In this document: one piece after another, positions 14,401 to 27,296 of the stretch
Layout: the number at the start of each line of letters is the position of its first letter
How positions within the stretch are numbered: the stretch's first letter is position 1
NCBI RefSeq assembly: GCF_026212465.1
Contig: NC_080058.1
Span: 21,208,200 to 21,272,199 of the forward strand
Reading direction: 5' to 3'
DNA length: 64,000 bases
From: Amaranthus tricolor
Taxonomy: Eukaryota; Streptophyta; Magnoliopsida; Caryophyllales; Amaranthaceae
Notes under the pieces: model-generated
Databases searched by the model: none
Told to the model about the DNA's origin: nothing
What the model saw: only the letters and a program-made list of their open reading frames with translations
Made by a program: the position numbers and the translations under genes

Positions 14401-14727
14401 ACCCATCAACATGATCTACTACATCCTCATTGACATCGGCCACATTATTGACGTCCTTAACAACATTTTTCTCTTTGTAAACTCCCTCCTCACCATGCCA
14501 AACTCAAACATGATATTGAGGCCTAAACCCACGTCGAAGTATGTGCTCCCTAAGGATATCAACACTATCTACCTTTGATACATTGCCACAACTAACACAT
14601 GGGCAATAAAACCAACTCCCCCCGTCCTAACTTGATGTTCAACCGCAATACTACAAAATTCTAATACGCCATCAATAAATTCCGACGATTCAATGCTTCC
14701 ATACATCCAAGAACGATCGTTTGTCAT
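11410..14727 (-). pseudogene. TNP2-type CACTA transposase
   Basis: The gene begins near 14727 with a transposase-associated domain (RSWMYG..). An acidic Asp/Glu-rich linker follows (14443-14200), then the Transposase_21 core (14176-12900, with CPNDCVLYRNE and NPFRNLS), a DUF4218-like region (about 12760-12280, HPFERHMGVLQ) and a DUF4216-like region (11990-11600, KFVYYGRVHEIWEL) to about 11410. This is the normal TNP2 domain order. Damage: a frameshift near 13955, an in-frame TAA after NPFRNLSS (about 13705), and an in-frame TAA after FYASAKD (about 11854). TNP2 cuts and rejoins CACTA termini, so this copy cannot act without readthrough. It is closely related to the fragment at 35530-37250. 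Confidence 0.88.
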
Positions 14728-15614
14728 CCTAATTAGTGTGATTAATTGATTCAAAAGAAAATTAATACACAAATTTTAAACATATATACTTATTTATATT
14801 CTAATTCTAATAAGTATAACAATTAACAATAAACCACATTTTTAACAAATTACACAAATATTTAACAAACTAATAACATAAACTTGAATAATGTAAAAAT
14901 TCACAAATAAAATGATATCTTTAGCACTAAATTACTAAATTACTAAATTACTTGTTAAACAATAAAGATATGAACATGCAAATTAGTAAAATAAATATAA
15001 TAAACTTGATTTTGTGGGTTATGTTATCTACAACGAAAACAGAGAAACAACATTAGTATACACACAGTTGCCCTAATTTTCGAGTGTTTTCATGAATATC
15101 TTGCAAAATTTAAATGCTTAACAAATTAAAATGAGAAAAAATACCTTAATTACGTGGGTTTTGAAGATGAACAAGACCAAAGATGAACAAGAACAGTAGC
15201 AGTGTGATTTTGAAGATGAAGAGTTAGCCCTAATTTCGTGGGTTTCGTGAGTTTTTGAAGGAAAAGCAACAATGGTGGGTTGAAATGTAATAGATTAAAA
15301 CAAGAAAACTCAACAATACATTGAAATTTCGTGGGTTTATTTTGAAATGTTCGTGGGTTTTACGTGTGGGTTTAACGAACTTGAACAAGAAGAAGGAACT
15401 TGAAGAAGAAGTAACGAACTTAAAGAAGAAGTAACGAACTTGAAGAAGACACAAGTATATGTGTGGGTTGAAGAAGACAATGTATGCGAAATTGTAGAGG
15501 AATGGAACTTGAAGAAGACAATGGAATTAACTTGAAGAAGAAAATGGTACAACAGCCGTTTTCGAGTATAACGTTTATAAGAGGCGGGTTTTGAAAAGAA
15601 AATTAAAAAAGAGT

Positions 15615-15929
15615 GGTTATTTGCTGCGGTCCAATGACATAACCGCAGCAATTAATGCTCCTACTTGCTAAACGGTTATATGCTGAAACGATATTTGCTG
15701 CAGGCCCCCATTATAACCGCAGCAATAAACAATTGCGTAAGGGTTATTTGTTGCGGTCCCTTGAAAAACCGCAGCAGTTAATGTTGCTATGGAGTATTTG
15801 TTGCGGTCACTCTATAAAACCGCAGCAATTAATTGTTTTTTTTTTCCAATTCTTTTTCTTACTTATTGCTGCGTATACATAAAAACTGCAGCAAATGATT
15901 AGCAGCAAATACGTTTTTTTCCACTAGTG
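15615..15929. repeat. CACTA right terminus and subterminal repeats
   Basis: Repeated TTGCTGCGGT and ACCGCAGCAATTAAT motifs in both orientations lead to the terminal ACGTTTTTTTCCACTAGTG. The mirror arrangement with the left end confirms the element boundary. Confidence 0.85.
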
Positions 15930-16003
15930 AGCTGTAATGGTAATTAAAGAATAATACAAAATAGTATTCATTAATCCTAAATTCCACTTTCTTAAATTCT
16001 TTA

Positions 16004-16015
16004 TGGAGTCAGAGC
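16004..16015 (+). other. Copia primer-binding site
   Basis: TGGAGTCAGAGC directly follows the 5' LTR. It differs slightly from the usual initiator-tRNA-Met site TGGTATCAGAGC. Confidence 0.75.
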
Positions 16016-16086
16016 CAAAGGTGTTTTTCGAGACCCGGAACACCTTTGGTTTTCATCATTTACCTTAAACAACCTCCCCAGGAACA

Positions 16087-19000
16087 ATGGCAGAAACCGA
16101 CCCAAAACAACTCATAACCATGGAACAGATGGAACAAATGTTCAAACTGTTTCAACAAATGCACAAACCAAACACAACCCTCGAAACTATATCACTAGAA
16201 CTGAAATTGGCCGAAAAACTAACTTACCAAAATTACATAACTTGGTGTAAAATGATGCAAATCGCTTTAGAATGCAGGGGATGTGTCAGTCATATCATAG
16301 ATGATCCTCCTAGCATCTCGGATCCAAATTACAGAGCATGGAAGCAAACAGACTCTATAGTTCTGTCCTGGATTATTTCAAATAAAGACACCGACCTCAT
16401 AAACCAGTTCTTAGATTACACAATTGCAAGGGACTTATGGAGAGGGATTGAAGTCCTATTGAGCAGTGGAAGGGACGAACTCCATATCTTTGATCTGAGT
16501 TCTCAAGCGAACAGTTTAAAACATAATCTAGACCCTTTGGAGGTTTTCAATGGAAAACTAACCATAATCTAGAAGAAAATGGACCGACGGCAACCGAATC
16601 CGATGATACATGCTGAAGTTATCACAATCTTCAACACTTTCATTCAAAAGCAACGATTATTCCAGTTTTTACCCGGGATTCACGACACTTTTGACAAAGA
16701 AAAAAGAGATTTGATAAATCAAGACCCACTCCCAACAGTTGAAATGGCCTATGCTACAATTAGGCGTGAACTCTCAAGGCGTGGGATTATGATCCACACT
16801 TCATCACCGGGAAAAATTCCTTCAGAAATAGGGAATGGGTTGGCCGTTAAACGCCGATCGGATGTCTCATTCCGGCGTGATATGGAGGACAAAACTCACC
16901 TGAGATTTGGTCACTTTGGAGGAAGCCGTCACATAAAGGAAGGATGTTTCAAGTGAATCAGCTTCCCGGAGTGGTGGGAGGAACACCGGCAAAGGAAAGC
17001 CGCCACCAAGGTTCAGTCAGCTAGAACCGGCGGTAAGGCTCACTTGGTCACCGGTGTTCCCCCTCCCACCAGCGAACCAACCCACTACACAGAGACAAAG
17101 GAAGGCAACAATGGCGTCGAAGGTGAAACAGAACAGAGAAAAGGAGACGGACCAGAAGAGAGAGAAAGGGGGAAGGGTCTATTAGCCAGAACAATTGTCT
17201 TTTAATTCCTAGCTTATCTCATAAGTTGTTGTCTATTAGCCAGTTGACTCGAGAATTAAATTTTATTGTGCTTATGTTTTCTTCTGGTTGTGTTGTGCAG
17301 GATGCTTAGATAGGGAAGATTATTGGGTGTGAAACTGAACGAGATGGTTTGTACTATGTGGACGAGGCGATTCAAACGGGTCACACTTCGCTTGCTCATG
17401 GGTTCTCTGATCATCAGTTATTGACTTGGCATCGACGACTAGGACATCCATCATTAGGGTATCTGAAACGTATTTTTCTGTCATTAACTAAAAGTAATGT
17501 AGTCTTGGATTGTGAAGCTTGTGTCCTTGCAAAAAATCACAAACATTCTTACTCTCCTAGTTCTAATCATAGCAGTGAACCTTTTTTTTGATACATTCTG
17601 AAGTTTGGGGCCCTGCTCCTAAGTTTAGTAAACAAAGTTATTCATATTTTGTTTAGTTTATTGATGATTGTACTAGAATGTGTTGGATATATTTTTTGAA
17701 ACACAAATCTGAGATTTTTGATGTTTTTGTCAAGTTCTATAATATGATTGTCACGCAATTTAAAACTAAACCTTAGATACTTCGATCCCGACAATGGGGG
17801 GGAATACATGAACCAACATATGGAAAATTTCTTCACCACCTATGGCCTCATTCACCAAACTTCTTGTCCTCACACACCACAACAAAACGGCATAGCTGAA
17901 AGAAAGAATCGTAGACTCTCTTTGAAATGGGTCGAGCCCTTATGTTTGAAGCCCATGTCCCATCTTATTTTTGGCCCCAAGCTATTGCCTCTGCCACCTA
18001 CCTCACTAACAGACTACCCTCCAAAACTCTTAAGTTCAAAACCCCCTTCGAAGCCCTTCGTACCCACACTATTGTTCCCTCTTTCCACTCCTTACCTCCT
18101 CGGATTTTTAGGTGTGTTGTATATGTCCATTTACCCAAACTTGCTCGGAATAAACTGGAACCCCGTGCTGTTAAGTGTATCTTTGTGGGTTATGGTACTC
18201 ACCAAAAGGGATATCGCTGCTTTGATCCGACTCAGAATAAACTGTATACCACAATGGATTGTGACTTCTTTGAGCACTCCTATTTTTACTCCCAGCTTCG
18301 TCCTCAAGGGGAGACTACATGTGATGACTTGAGCTGGCTTACATACTCTGTAACTAATGATCAGACCCCAAAGAGCAAGTAGGTAATCCCACAGACATTG
18401 CTATGGAAAACATAGTATTACTTTCTCCTCAGGCCTCCCCTACCTTGTCTGAAGCATCTAATGATCAAGAGGTTATCTGTGAGCCTCAAGAGGTATTAAC
18501 TGAAATTGAACCTCCAACTAATGATGATATATCTGGTATTGTTAATTCCCCCTGCAGATATGAATTACCTCCGAGGAGCAAAAGAGGTGTTCCGTCAAGA
18601 AGGTATGATCCAGATTTTGAATCACGGAGATCTCGGTATCCTATTAATCAAGAGATGAGTGACTTGGCATAGACAGTTGTAGCATTCCAAGCCAGTCTAT
18701 ACTCAAGTTCCCTGCCTCGGAGTACTGAAGAAGCTCTCTGAAACCCAAGGTGGAAAGAAGCAATGGAAGATGAGATCTCGGCTTTAAAGAAAATTAGCAC
18801 ATGGGACAAGTGTATGCTACCTAAAGGAAAAAAGCCAGTAGGTTGCAAATGGGTTTTTACAATAAAGTATCATGTAGATGGAACTATCGAGAGATACAAA
18901 GCTCGCCTTGTGGCAAAGGGGTATACATAGACTTACGGGATTGATTACTCCGAAACCTTCTCTCGGGTTGCCAAGATAGACACCGTTAGGGTTATGATCT

Positions 19001-19915
19001 CTATAGCTACTAATAAAGATTGGCCTCTCTACCAATTCGATGTAAAGAACGCATTCCTACATGGCGAGATCGAAGAATAGGTGTATATGCATGCTCCACT
19101 GGGATTTTCAGGTGAATTTGCTCCAGGAGAAGGATGTAGACTTAAAAGGGCATTATATATGGCTTGACTGTAAACCAGCAGAAACACCAATCGTTGCTAA
19201 TCATAAACTCCAGACAACACCTGGAGAAGAACCAGCTGACAAGGAGAAGTATCAGAAACTGGTGGGCAAACTGATCTATCTATCTCACACTAGACCCGAC
19301 ATATCATATGCAGTTGGGGTTGTGAGTCGATTCATGCACTTACCACAGACCCCACATATGGAAGCAGTGGTAAGAATCTTGAGATACTTGAAAGGCACGA
19401 GTGATAGAGGAGTCTTCTTTGGCAAAAACCATCACCTTGACCTCGTAGCTTACACAGATGCTGACTGGGCAAGCGATCGAGACAGTAGGGAATCTACATC
19501 TGGATACTTCACCCTTGTGGGGGGTAACTTGGTTACTTGGAGGAGTAAGAAATAGAAAGTAGTCGCATTATCAAGTGTAGAAGCAGAGTTCAGAGGGGTA
19601 GCAAAAGGAATAACAGAGATCCTATGGCTAAGAAAACTATTATACGAACTCGACTTTCCACCAACAGAAGCATGCAAGTTATTCTGTGACAATAAAGCAG
19701 CTATTGATATCTCAGAAAATCCGGTCTAACATGATCGAACGAAACATGTGGAAGTTGACAAACACTTCATAAAGGAAAAATTGGAGAAGGAAATCATCAG
19801 CATTCCACACGTGAGATCAGAAGATCAGCTAGCTGACATACTTACAAAAGGAGTTTCAGTTGAAGTCTTCGAGATTACGTTATCCAAGTTAGGCATTGGA
19901 AACCCTATAACCTAA
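16087..19915 (+). pseudogene. Copia gag-pol, internally deleted
   Basis: ATG at 16087 opens a UBN2-type gag (to about 16950) broken by TAG near 16570. After a deletion come a GAG-pre-integrase block (DHQLLTWHRRLGHPS, about 17400), an integrase fragment (PQQNGIAERKN, about 17875), a reverse transcriptase N-terminal part (WKEAMEDEI to [12 protein letters not shown], 18750-19075) and RNase H (19430-19880; TDADW, LFCDNKAA). At about 19163 the sequence jumps from the KRALY block of reverse transcriptase to the DCKPAETP block, so the segment with the catalytic YVDD is gone. Several further stops and frameshifts are present. This is a dead, non-autonomous copy. Confidence 0.9.
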
Positions 19916-19927
19916 CTTGAGGGGGAG

Positions 19928-20130
19928 TGTGGAAATATATTATTCTGAGGATATTTAGATTTTATTATTTTTTTTAGGCAAATGTATTAGGGCAAATATA
20001 TATATTTCCTAGTTATATTATTTCTTTAGTTAACTCCTAATTTGTGTATATAATGGAGCTGTAATGGTAATTAAAGAATAATACAAAACAATATTCGTTA
20101 ATCCTAAATTCCGTTTTCTTAAATTCTTCA
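19928..20130 (+). repeat. 3' LTR of the copia element
   Basis: Starts TGTGGAAATATATT after a GAGGGGGAG polypurine tract and ends AAATTCTTCA, followed by the AGAAA target duplication. This copy is uninterrupted and gives the empty site for the CACTA insertion. Confidence 0.93.
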
Positions 20131-20540
20131 AGAAAATGAGAGTTAGATGAAAGAAATTTACGAACTTTGAAATTGGACAGAAAGAAATGTGTATGCGGCT
20201 ATGCATTGTGGTATAGCAAAAGTAAAAAAAGATAATAATGGCATCAAGCATCAATGTTTAGAAAATAATTAGGCATACAAACACTCAGCCAGTGCCGCAT
20301 ACTTGTTTTAAGTTTCTTTAAACACTAAAGCCTATTATTACTACGGTTTACGGTTTACGGTTTACATTAGACCAAAACCTATTACGGTTTATGGTCTGGA
20401 AAATTATAAAAACCAAGACCATACCGATAATCGTAATTTTTTCAAAAAATAAACAAATCTGACCATTTAGGCCGTAGACCAGACCAAATATTTAAATTAC
20501 GGTTTAGTTTGCGATTTTGACCAAACTTTGTTCAGCCCTA

Positions 20541-20597
20541 ATTATGACAATATTGTTGGAAGATTACCCATATTTGCCTTAATAATTATGAGTAATT
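20541..20597 (+). repeat. Right copy of the ~56-bp flanking duplication
   Basis: Begins ATTATGACAATATTGTTG directly after the CCCTA end of the hAT-like element, and matches 5762-5817 with about four substitutions. Confidence 0.75.
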
Positions 20598-20734
20598 TTT
20601 TTCATTAAAAGAACTATATTTTCTAACCCTGTATTTATTTTAAAAAGAAATATTATAATTTTATAATTTATACTGATACATGTAATTTTATCTCTATTTA
20701 AAATTTAATTTATATATGCTTCTATGTTAACATT

Positions 20735-20762
20735 CGTGCATTGCACGAGTTTCAATACTAGT
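20735..20762 (+). other. Candidate Helitron 3' terminus
   Basis: A 7-bp stem TCGTGCA/TGCACGA with a one-base loop is followed about 10 bases later by CTAG and then T. Hairpin plus CTRR before a host T is the classic Helitron 3' end. The 5' TC end has not been found, so the element's extent is unknown. Confidence 0.4.
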
Positions 20763-21153
20763 TATATCATATTCTCTATCTCCATTGTCGGATAATTCAC
20801 ATGTGGATAATAATGGACACTTTAACACCTATCATTTGTGAGTGATGTTGGAATTTATCCCACCAAAAGGGTTACAGACCTCATTGGGAAATCCAATTTA
20901 AGATTTATCAACTAGTACTAAAATTAAATGTCCAGTCAAAAAGGTCCAACAATAAACCAGACTCTTATATCATATTAGAAATAAAAAGATGTGCATAAGT
21001 CACCCAAATAAGGAGGACCGAATTTAATAGAGATAACTTACATACAAATCAAAATAGGTTCACTAATAAAAATAATTAGTACTACTATGAGTTACTTCTA
21101 AGTTTATAAAGTAACAATTCATCAATCTTTTCTCCGGTGTGGAACAACCTACA

Positions 21154-24100
21154 TGTAACAGACTCAAAATTCTTAATCATAATCTTCTGATTAATTATTC
21201 TGAATTTTCAATTCAAATCTCTAATCCTTTGGTTATCCATTTCAAACCATCTTTAATTCCTAAACCTTTTCCAATTTTGTAGTTTTTTTCAAATATTAAA
21301 CTTAAAAAAAAATATTATTTTGTTTAAAATCTTTTTATAAACACTAAAATATTATTTTATTATTTTATAGTACGAAAAGTAAAATGTTATTATTATATTC
21401 ACGGTTTTGTAAAACTTTACGTTTTAACTTTCTTCCTTAAACTAACATTACTACTTATTATTTTAACCTTATAACTTTGATTTAATTATTTTATATATAA
21501 AAAAGAGTTGTATTTTTATTATTAACTTTAAATATAGTTTAAGCAAAATTTTCTAAGTAAACTACATATTTTCATTATCAAATTTACCCATTATTTTAAA
21601 GTATATTTACTTGTACATACTAGAACAATAATTTGATGAACCAAAATCCTTTCTATAGTAACCCATGATATTCGTCACTTACACAAGTTATCACCATTTC
21701 TTTATACAAGCTAACCTTCTTCTACACTCCAAACTCTTACACATTCACTTACACACTTTAAATCACTTACACAAGTTAACCTTCTTCTATACTCCTAAAA
21801 TATTTTTTCATATAATCTAATGAACTACAAAGTTGCCCAAACCCATTATAAATACCCCCCTTAGCCATGAGATCACTTACACCACCATCATCAAATCTTT
21901 CTAACATTCTTTCTTATATTTTCACTTCATTTAAATCTTACTACCTTAATACAATTATTATTAGTTGAAGAAATTCAAGAAGATGGAGCTTAGAACACTC
22001 CTTATTTAGCTAAATCATCATCATTATGGAGCATTATTGGGTTATTACTTTGGGTACTTAATGCATTATTATTTTTGGAGTTTCGATTATTTTGGGAGCT
22101 TAGAAGATCATCATTATTTTTGGAGTTTGGATTAATTATCTTTGAAGCATTATTATCTATCTTGGAGGGTCTTATTTCTTATTATTTTCCTAATTAGTAC
22201 TTAGTACTAATCCTTGGTGTCAGTATGGTATACTTCTTACCCTACTCTTTTTGTGGAATTTTACATTATATTTACTTTATAATATGCAAAGTATGAAATA
22301 TGTTGATATGTTTTAGTAGGAAGTTAGTTTAATGAAATTATGATCAAGATTATATTATGTAAGTGTATGCTAAAAGTATTTTTAGTATGTTAATTTAATA
22401 ATCTTTGAACAAGTTTAAGAAGTTGGGTGCAAAATTATATTCTAGTGATATTAAGTATGATTTATGTTATAAACTAGTGCTAGTATGTTTATGAGTTAAG
22501 TGTTACATTAGGAATGTTATTATTTTTTTTATGTTAGAATTTTTATTAATATGTTTATGTTAGCGTTCAAACTAGTTTATAAGGTAGTAAGTTATTTTAT
22601 GAACGTAACATATTTTACTAAGTATGATTATATTATGAATATTGTTATTAGACTTTATTTTGAGATTTAAGTTTATCCTTAAAGTTATAGTAAATTTCTA
22701 TGTTATTGCGTAAAGTTTTTATTTTTGTAAATGGTTATGTTAATTATTTAAATATAGGATTTAGTATGATAAATTAAATTAAGTCGTTCTTTTTATGTGA
22801 AAAAAACCCAAAACACTCATAGGCCATTCGACCACTATCATATAATAAAAAAAAAGAGTTTGATTTACTATTTTAAATTATTACAACTATTTTTGTGAAT
22901 AATAAGATAACAATTTAAAAATATATTTTTGAGAAATTTTTTATAAGTTATTAAAAAATATTGAAGTGTTTTTCTTGAATACATGAGAATTCATAATAAA
23001 AGTAACTTTTAATCACTATTTAGTACAAAATATTTTATTTGCTAACTATTTGACCAAAATTTATGTAAAATGATGTAAAAGTATTTTTTAGTAAACTTGC
23101 CGCTCAAATTATGTGTGATATATTGATTTTGTGGAATTATAAGTTTTACTTGTTTTATAATTAGAAATATTGACTTTTGTGAAAATTATAAGTTTGACTT
23201 GTTAAACTTGAAATATTGATTTTTGTGAAATTATAAGTTTTATTTGTTTTACAACTTAAATGTTGATTTTTGCAAACCTCATAAGTTTACTTTTTTTTCT
23301 AAATTTGAAATATTGATTTTGGGTGAACTTGTAGAATTTCGGAAACTTATCCAATGATGCAATTTTAACTTGAATTTTAATTAGAATATTTGATTTTTTA
23401 TTGAAGAGAATAAAGTTTTATTTATGTAAAGTTGAAAATGTTGATTTTGGAAACTTATTTAAAGAGAAATAGATTTTAGTAGCTACTTGTGGAAAATACT
23501 CCCTCCTATTCACCTTAGGAGTCCCATTTGACTTTTCACGGATTTTAAGGAGAGTCAAAAGTGGGACCCTAAGGGTAGGAAAGAGAGTGGTATTATGAGA
23601 TTTTTAATGTAAGGGATGAAAATTAGTATGGGTAATGGAGGGTATAATTGAAGCTACTAAGGACATAAAAGTCAAAAACCCATACCAAAAATAGAAATGG
23701 GACACATAAGCTGAATAGGAGGGAGTATTAATTTGGAGACTATTGATAGAATATTAAGTTATTAGTGTGAATTTAGCGAGCTATTAAAAATAAAGTTATA
23801 AATAAAATTAAATGTGTAAAAATTTAATAATGAATGTATAAAGACATAAAGGTTAATTTTACGTTATGATTTAGAATTTTATTAAATAAAAGAGGTTATC
23901 ACCTAAGTTGATCAAAGACAAAGTTAATGTCAAATTGTAGTAATAAAAATGTGATGTACTTTTGTGAATGAATATTGATTGAATGACCCTGATAGTAAGG
24001 TAATCTCGAACCATGGATCGGCATGTAAAATCCCGGTGCTCGTGCTGGCCGGCACTTAAAATGCGGTGTAAGACAGGGGGTTAGCTACCTATCCTGTAGA

Positions 24101-24851
24101 GCTCGAGCATAAATTGTATTGGAGGGGTGACGACTCCCACCACAGTTAGGGTTTAGGACTACGGTCCTCACCTAACTAGACCCTTATATATATCAAGTGT
24201 CATATTGATGTGCTTGTTGATCAGTGATAAACTTGATTAGTGTTGATGCTATGATGCATGGTACGGTTATAAGTATTAACCAAATGAACTTACTTAAGTG
24301 TTAAGATTACCGAATTGTATAAGTGGCAGTAATGTACTTCTGTCAAGATTGAGAATGTTATCTTAATGACTTAAAAGTATGGAATAGAAAAAGAATATGT
24401 TAAAAGTATACGGTGATGTCAATTAATTATAAGTTCATACTTAAATTATTATTTTGTAAATGTAGCGTATAATTTTCGTATTTTGAGCTGGATAGGAAGT
24501 TATGCTCGGCGTTAAGCGCTGACCGATTCAATCGGCTGTCATCCGTATCATGGATGGCAGCATTTTGCAGGATTTAGTTTTGGTTCCGATCCACGCCGCA
24601 ACAATTACTATTTATCGGAAACTTAGCTGCTTGTTATATCTATATTGATGACTTGATGATGATGTATTTTTTCCATTTTTATCAAACAATTTTTCTTATC
24701 ATATGTTATATTTACTTTTGTTTTAAATAGTTTCAGTTGTTATGATTTTAAAATTTTTAATAATTAGGCATTTTGAGACTTCCGCAATATTCTTGTATTA
24801 AACATTATTATTAAATGTTAATTATGTATCAAGATTGCCGCTCCTGTTACA
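21154..24851 (+). repeat. Ty3-gypsy (Tekay/Del-like) LTR, 3.7 kb
   Basis: Starts TGTAACAGACTC and ends CTCCTGTTACA, a TGTAACA..TGTTACA arrangement typical of long chromovirus LTRs. A TATA box (TATAAATA at 21846-21853) precedes a likely transcript start. A GC-richer patch at 24000-24190 (CCCGGTGCTCGTGC and similar) is also usual for these LTRs. A Stowaway MITE sits inside. The matching 3' LTR is absent, and the 5' boundary is inferred from the TGTAACA motif. Confidence 0.7.
23499..23725. mobile_element. Stowaway MITE in the gypsy LTR
   Basis: CTCCCTCCTATTCACC at the left and TGAATAGGAGGGAG at the right form terminal inverted repeats, bounded by TA at 23497-23498 and 23726-23727. At 227 bp with no ORF, it fits a Tc1/mariner-derived Stowaway MITE. 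Confidence 0.9.
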
Positions 24852-24853
24852 CG

Positions 24854-24865
24854 TGGTATCAGAGC
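24854..24865 (+). other. Gypsy primer-binding site
   Basis: TGGTATCAGAGC, complementary to initiator tRNA-Met, lies two bases after the LTR end. It confirms that the upstream repeat is a 5' LTR. Confidence 0.88.
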
Positions 24866-25099
24866 TAAAGTTGCTCGAATCCAGGAACTTTGGTTCCATG
24901 TAAAAGAATGTTTTTGATAGCCAACATTTTCAAAAAAAAAAAGATGGTTTTTTCTTTCAAATGATTTTTTTTTTCCAAATAACTTTTTTAAAATTTTTTC
25001 TTTTTTGCTTGTGTGACCATATGTAGATTACATGTTATAATTATGTTAATTTGATGTTGATCACATGTTTAAATTTCATTTGAGATGACGAAAGATTAT

Positions 25100-25520
25100 A
25101 ATATTCTCTCACTTAGGAGTCTAGTATTTGACAGTTGGAATAACAGTTAACGCGAATGAAGAGTTTGAAGGTAAAGTTATTTCTGACAATTTTCTCGTAG
25201 AAAAATTTTCCATTCATATTCTTTTTGATTCTAAAGTCGATCGATCTTTTATCTCTACCTCGTTTCTTCATAAATCCTTTGTCTTTCAAACCTCAGAAAT
25301 TCAAGCCCCAAATTTGTTCACCTAACGGTTCACCATTTCTATGTGACCGTATCTTTCCTACTTTCCTCTTAAGATTTAGATCATCATCTACTATCGACTT
25401 GATAGTGTTTGAATTTACTTATGATATTATTTTGGGTATGGATTTGTAAAGACGTCATTATGTGGAGATGTTTTTTAAAAGGACAAGATTGTTTGGGTTA
25501 AAACTCAAGGAGGAGAGTGC
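25100..25520 (+). pseudogene. Gypsy retropepsin (RVP_2) remnant
   Basis: Two frames (25128-25325 and 25225-25449) carry degraded blocks of a chromovirus aspartic protease: GKVISDNFLVEKFS, LFDSKVDRSFIS (the DSG active site now reads DSK) and DIILGMDL. Gag between the primer-binding site and this region is deleted, and reverse transcriptase and integrase are missing downstream, where a host-like sequence begins. Confidence 0.75.
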
Positions 25521-25544
25521 TTGAGTATGAATAATTTAACTGTT

Positions 25545-26383
<839 letters not shown>

Positions 26384-27139
26384 AGAAATATGGGAGGTCA
26401 ATTTTTTGAAGACATACGTTGTATTTGGGGAAGTCAACCTTAACAATGACGCCAGTTGAATGTGTAAGGGCATACTGGTAATTTACCACAAACGGCACAC
26501 TGACGGCAGTTGTCATTAATGATATTATGTGCTAACGTACGAAAATTTTAAGGTATATGGTGAATTAAAACATTTCGTGTGGTATATTATGAAATATCCG
26601 AAAAAATAATTAGTAGACATATTTTGAGTCAAATTCCTTGTTTACTTTTGAAATCGTACCATTTCACATAATAAAAACTCTCTTTATTTTAGTCAAACCG
26701 TATTATTCCAAAGGGACTGAATAAAAACCAAGTGATAAGAATTAAGATGGGAGGATTAAAACGAAAAGCAGCATCTTTTCATGACTTTATAAAATGGGCA
26801 TAATATAGCCACAGCTTTCACACAAAAAAAAAAAAGTACAATAAAAACAAAACTAGAAATGAAAAAATAAAATTCCAAGAATCAAGGGATAAAATAAAAA
26901 GTAATAATACTTCGACTAACTAAACCAAACTAGCCATTTCCATTTTCCATCCTTGGTTACGATGAACAATGAAATCAGTGATTTTACAAAAAGTAGAGTA
27001 ATTGTGTGTTTCTCAATGACAAGTCTAGAAAGGGAGCATTTGGGAGTTGGGGGTCAGAATTAAATAAAAAGAACTGTACTACTTGGGGAAACAAACGTGG
27101 TATTCTGCAGTGTTCAGCACCCTTTTTAATTCTAGAGTG
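26384..27139. other. Intergenic, no gene recognised
   Basis: AT-rich sequence with no convincing ORF. The stretch AAGGTATATGGTGAATTAAA near 26550 resembles wording at about 5030-5100, suggesting remnants of a shared dispersed repeat. Nothing else can be supported. Confidence 0.5.
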
Positions 27140-27296
27140 GTCAGAATTAAACTTCTTTAAATTTTTTATTTTATCATCACTCCTTATATAATGAATTTTC
27201 AATATTGCTCCTGCATAATTTACAAACTTAAAAATTCTAACATCTCTTTAAAAACTCTCTAAATTAAAACAAGCTAAAACTTAAAATCGATTCACA

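Noticed and set aside
24000..24190. A GC-richer possible gene in the gypsy LTR
   Set aside because: There is no sustained ORF, and such patches are usual in chromovirus LTRs.
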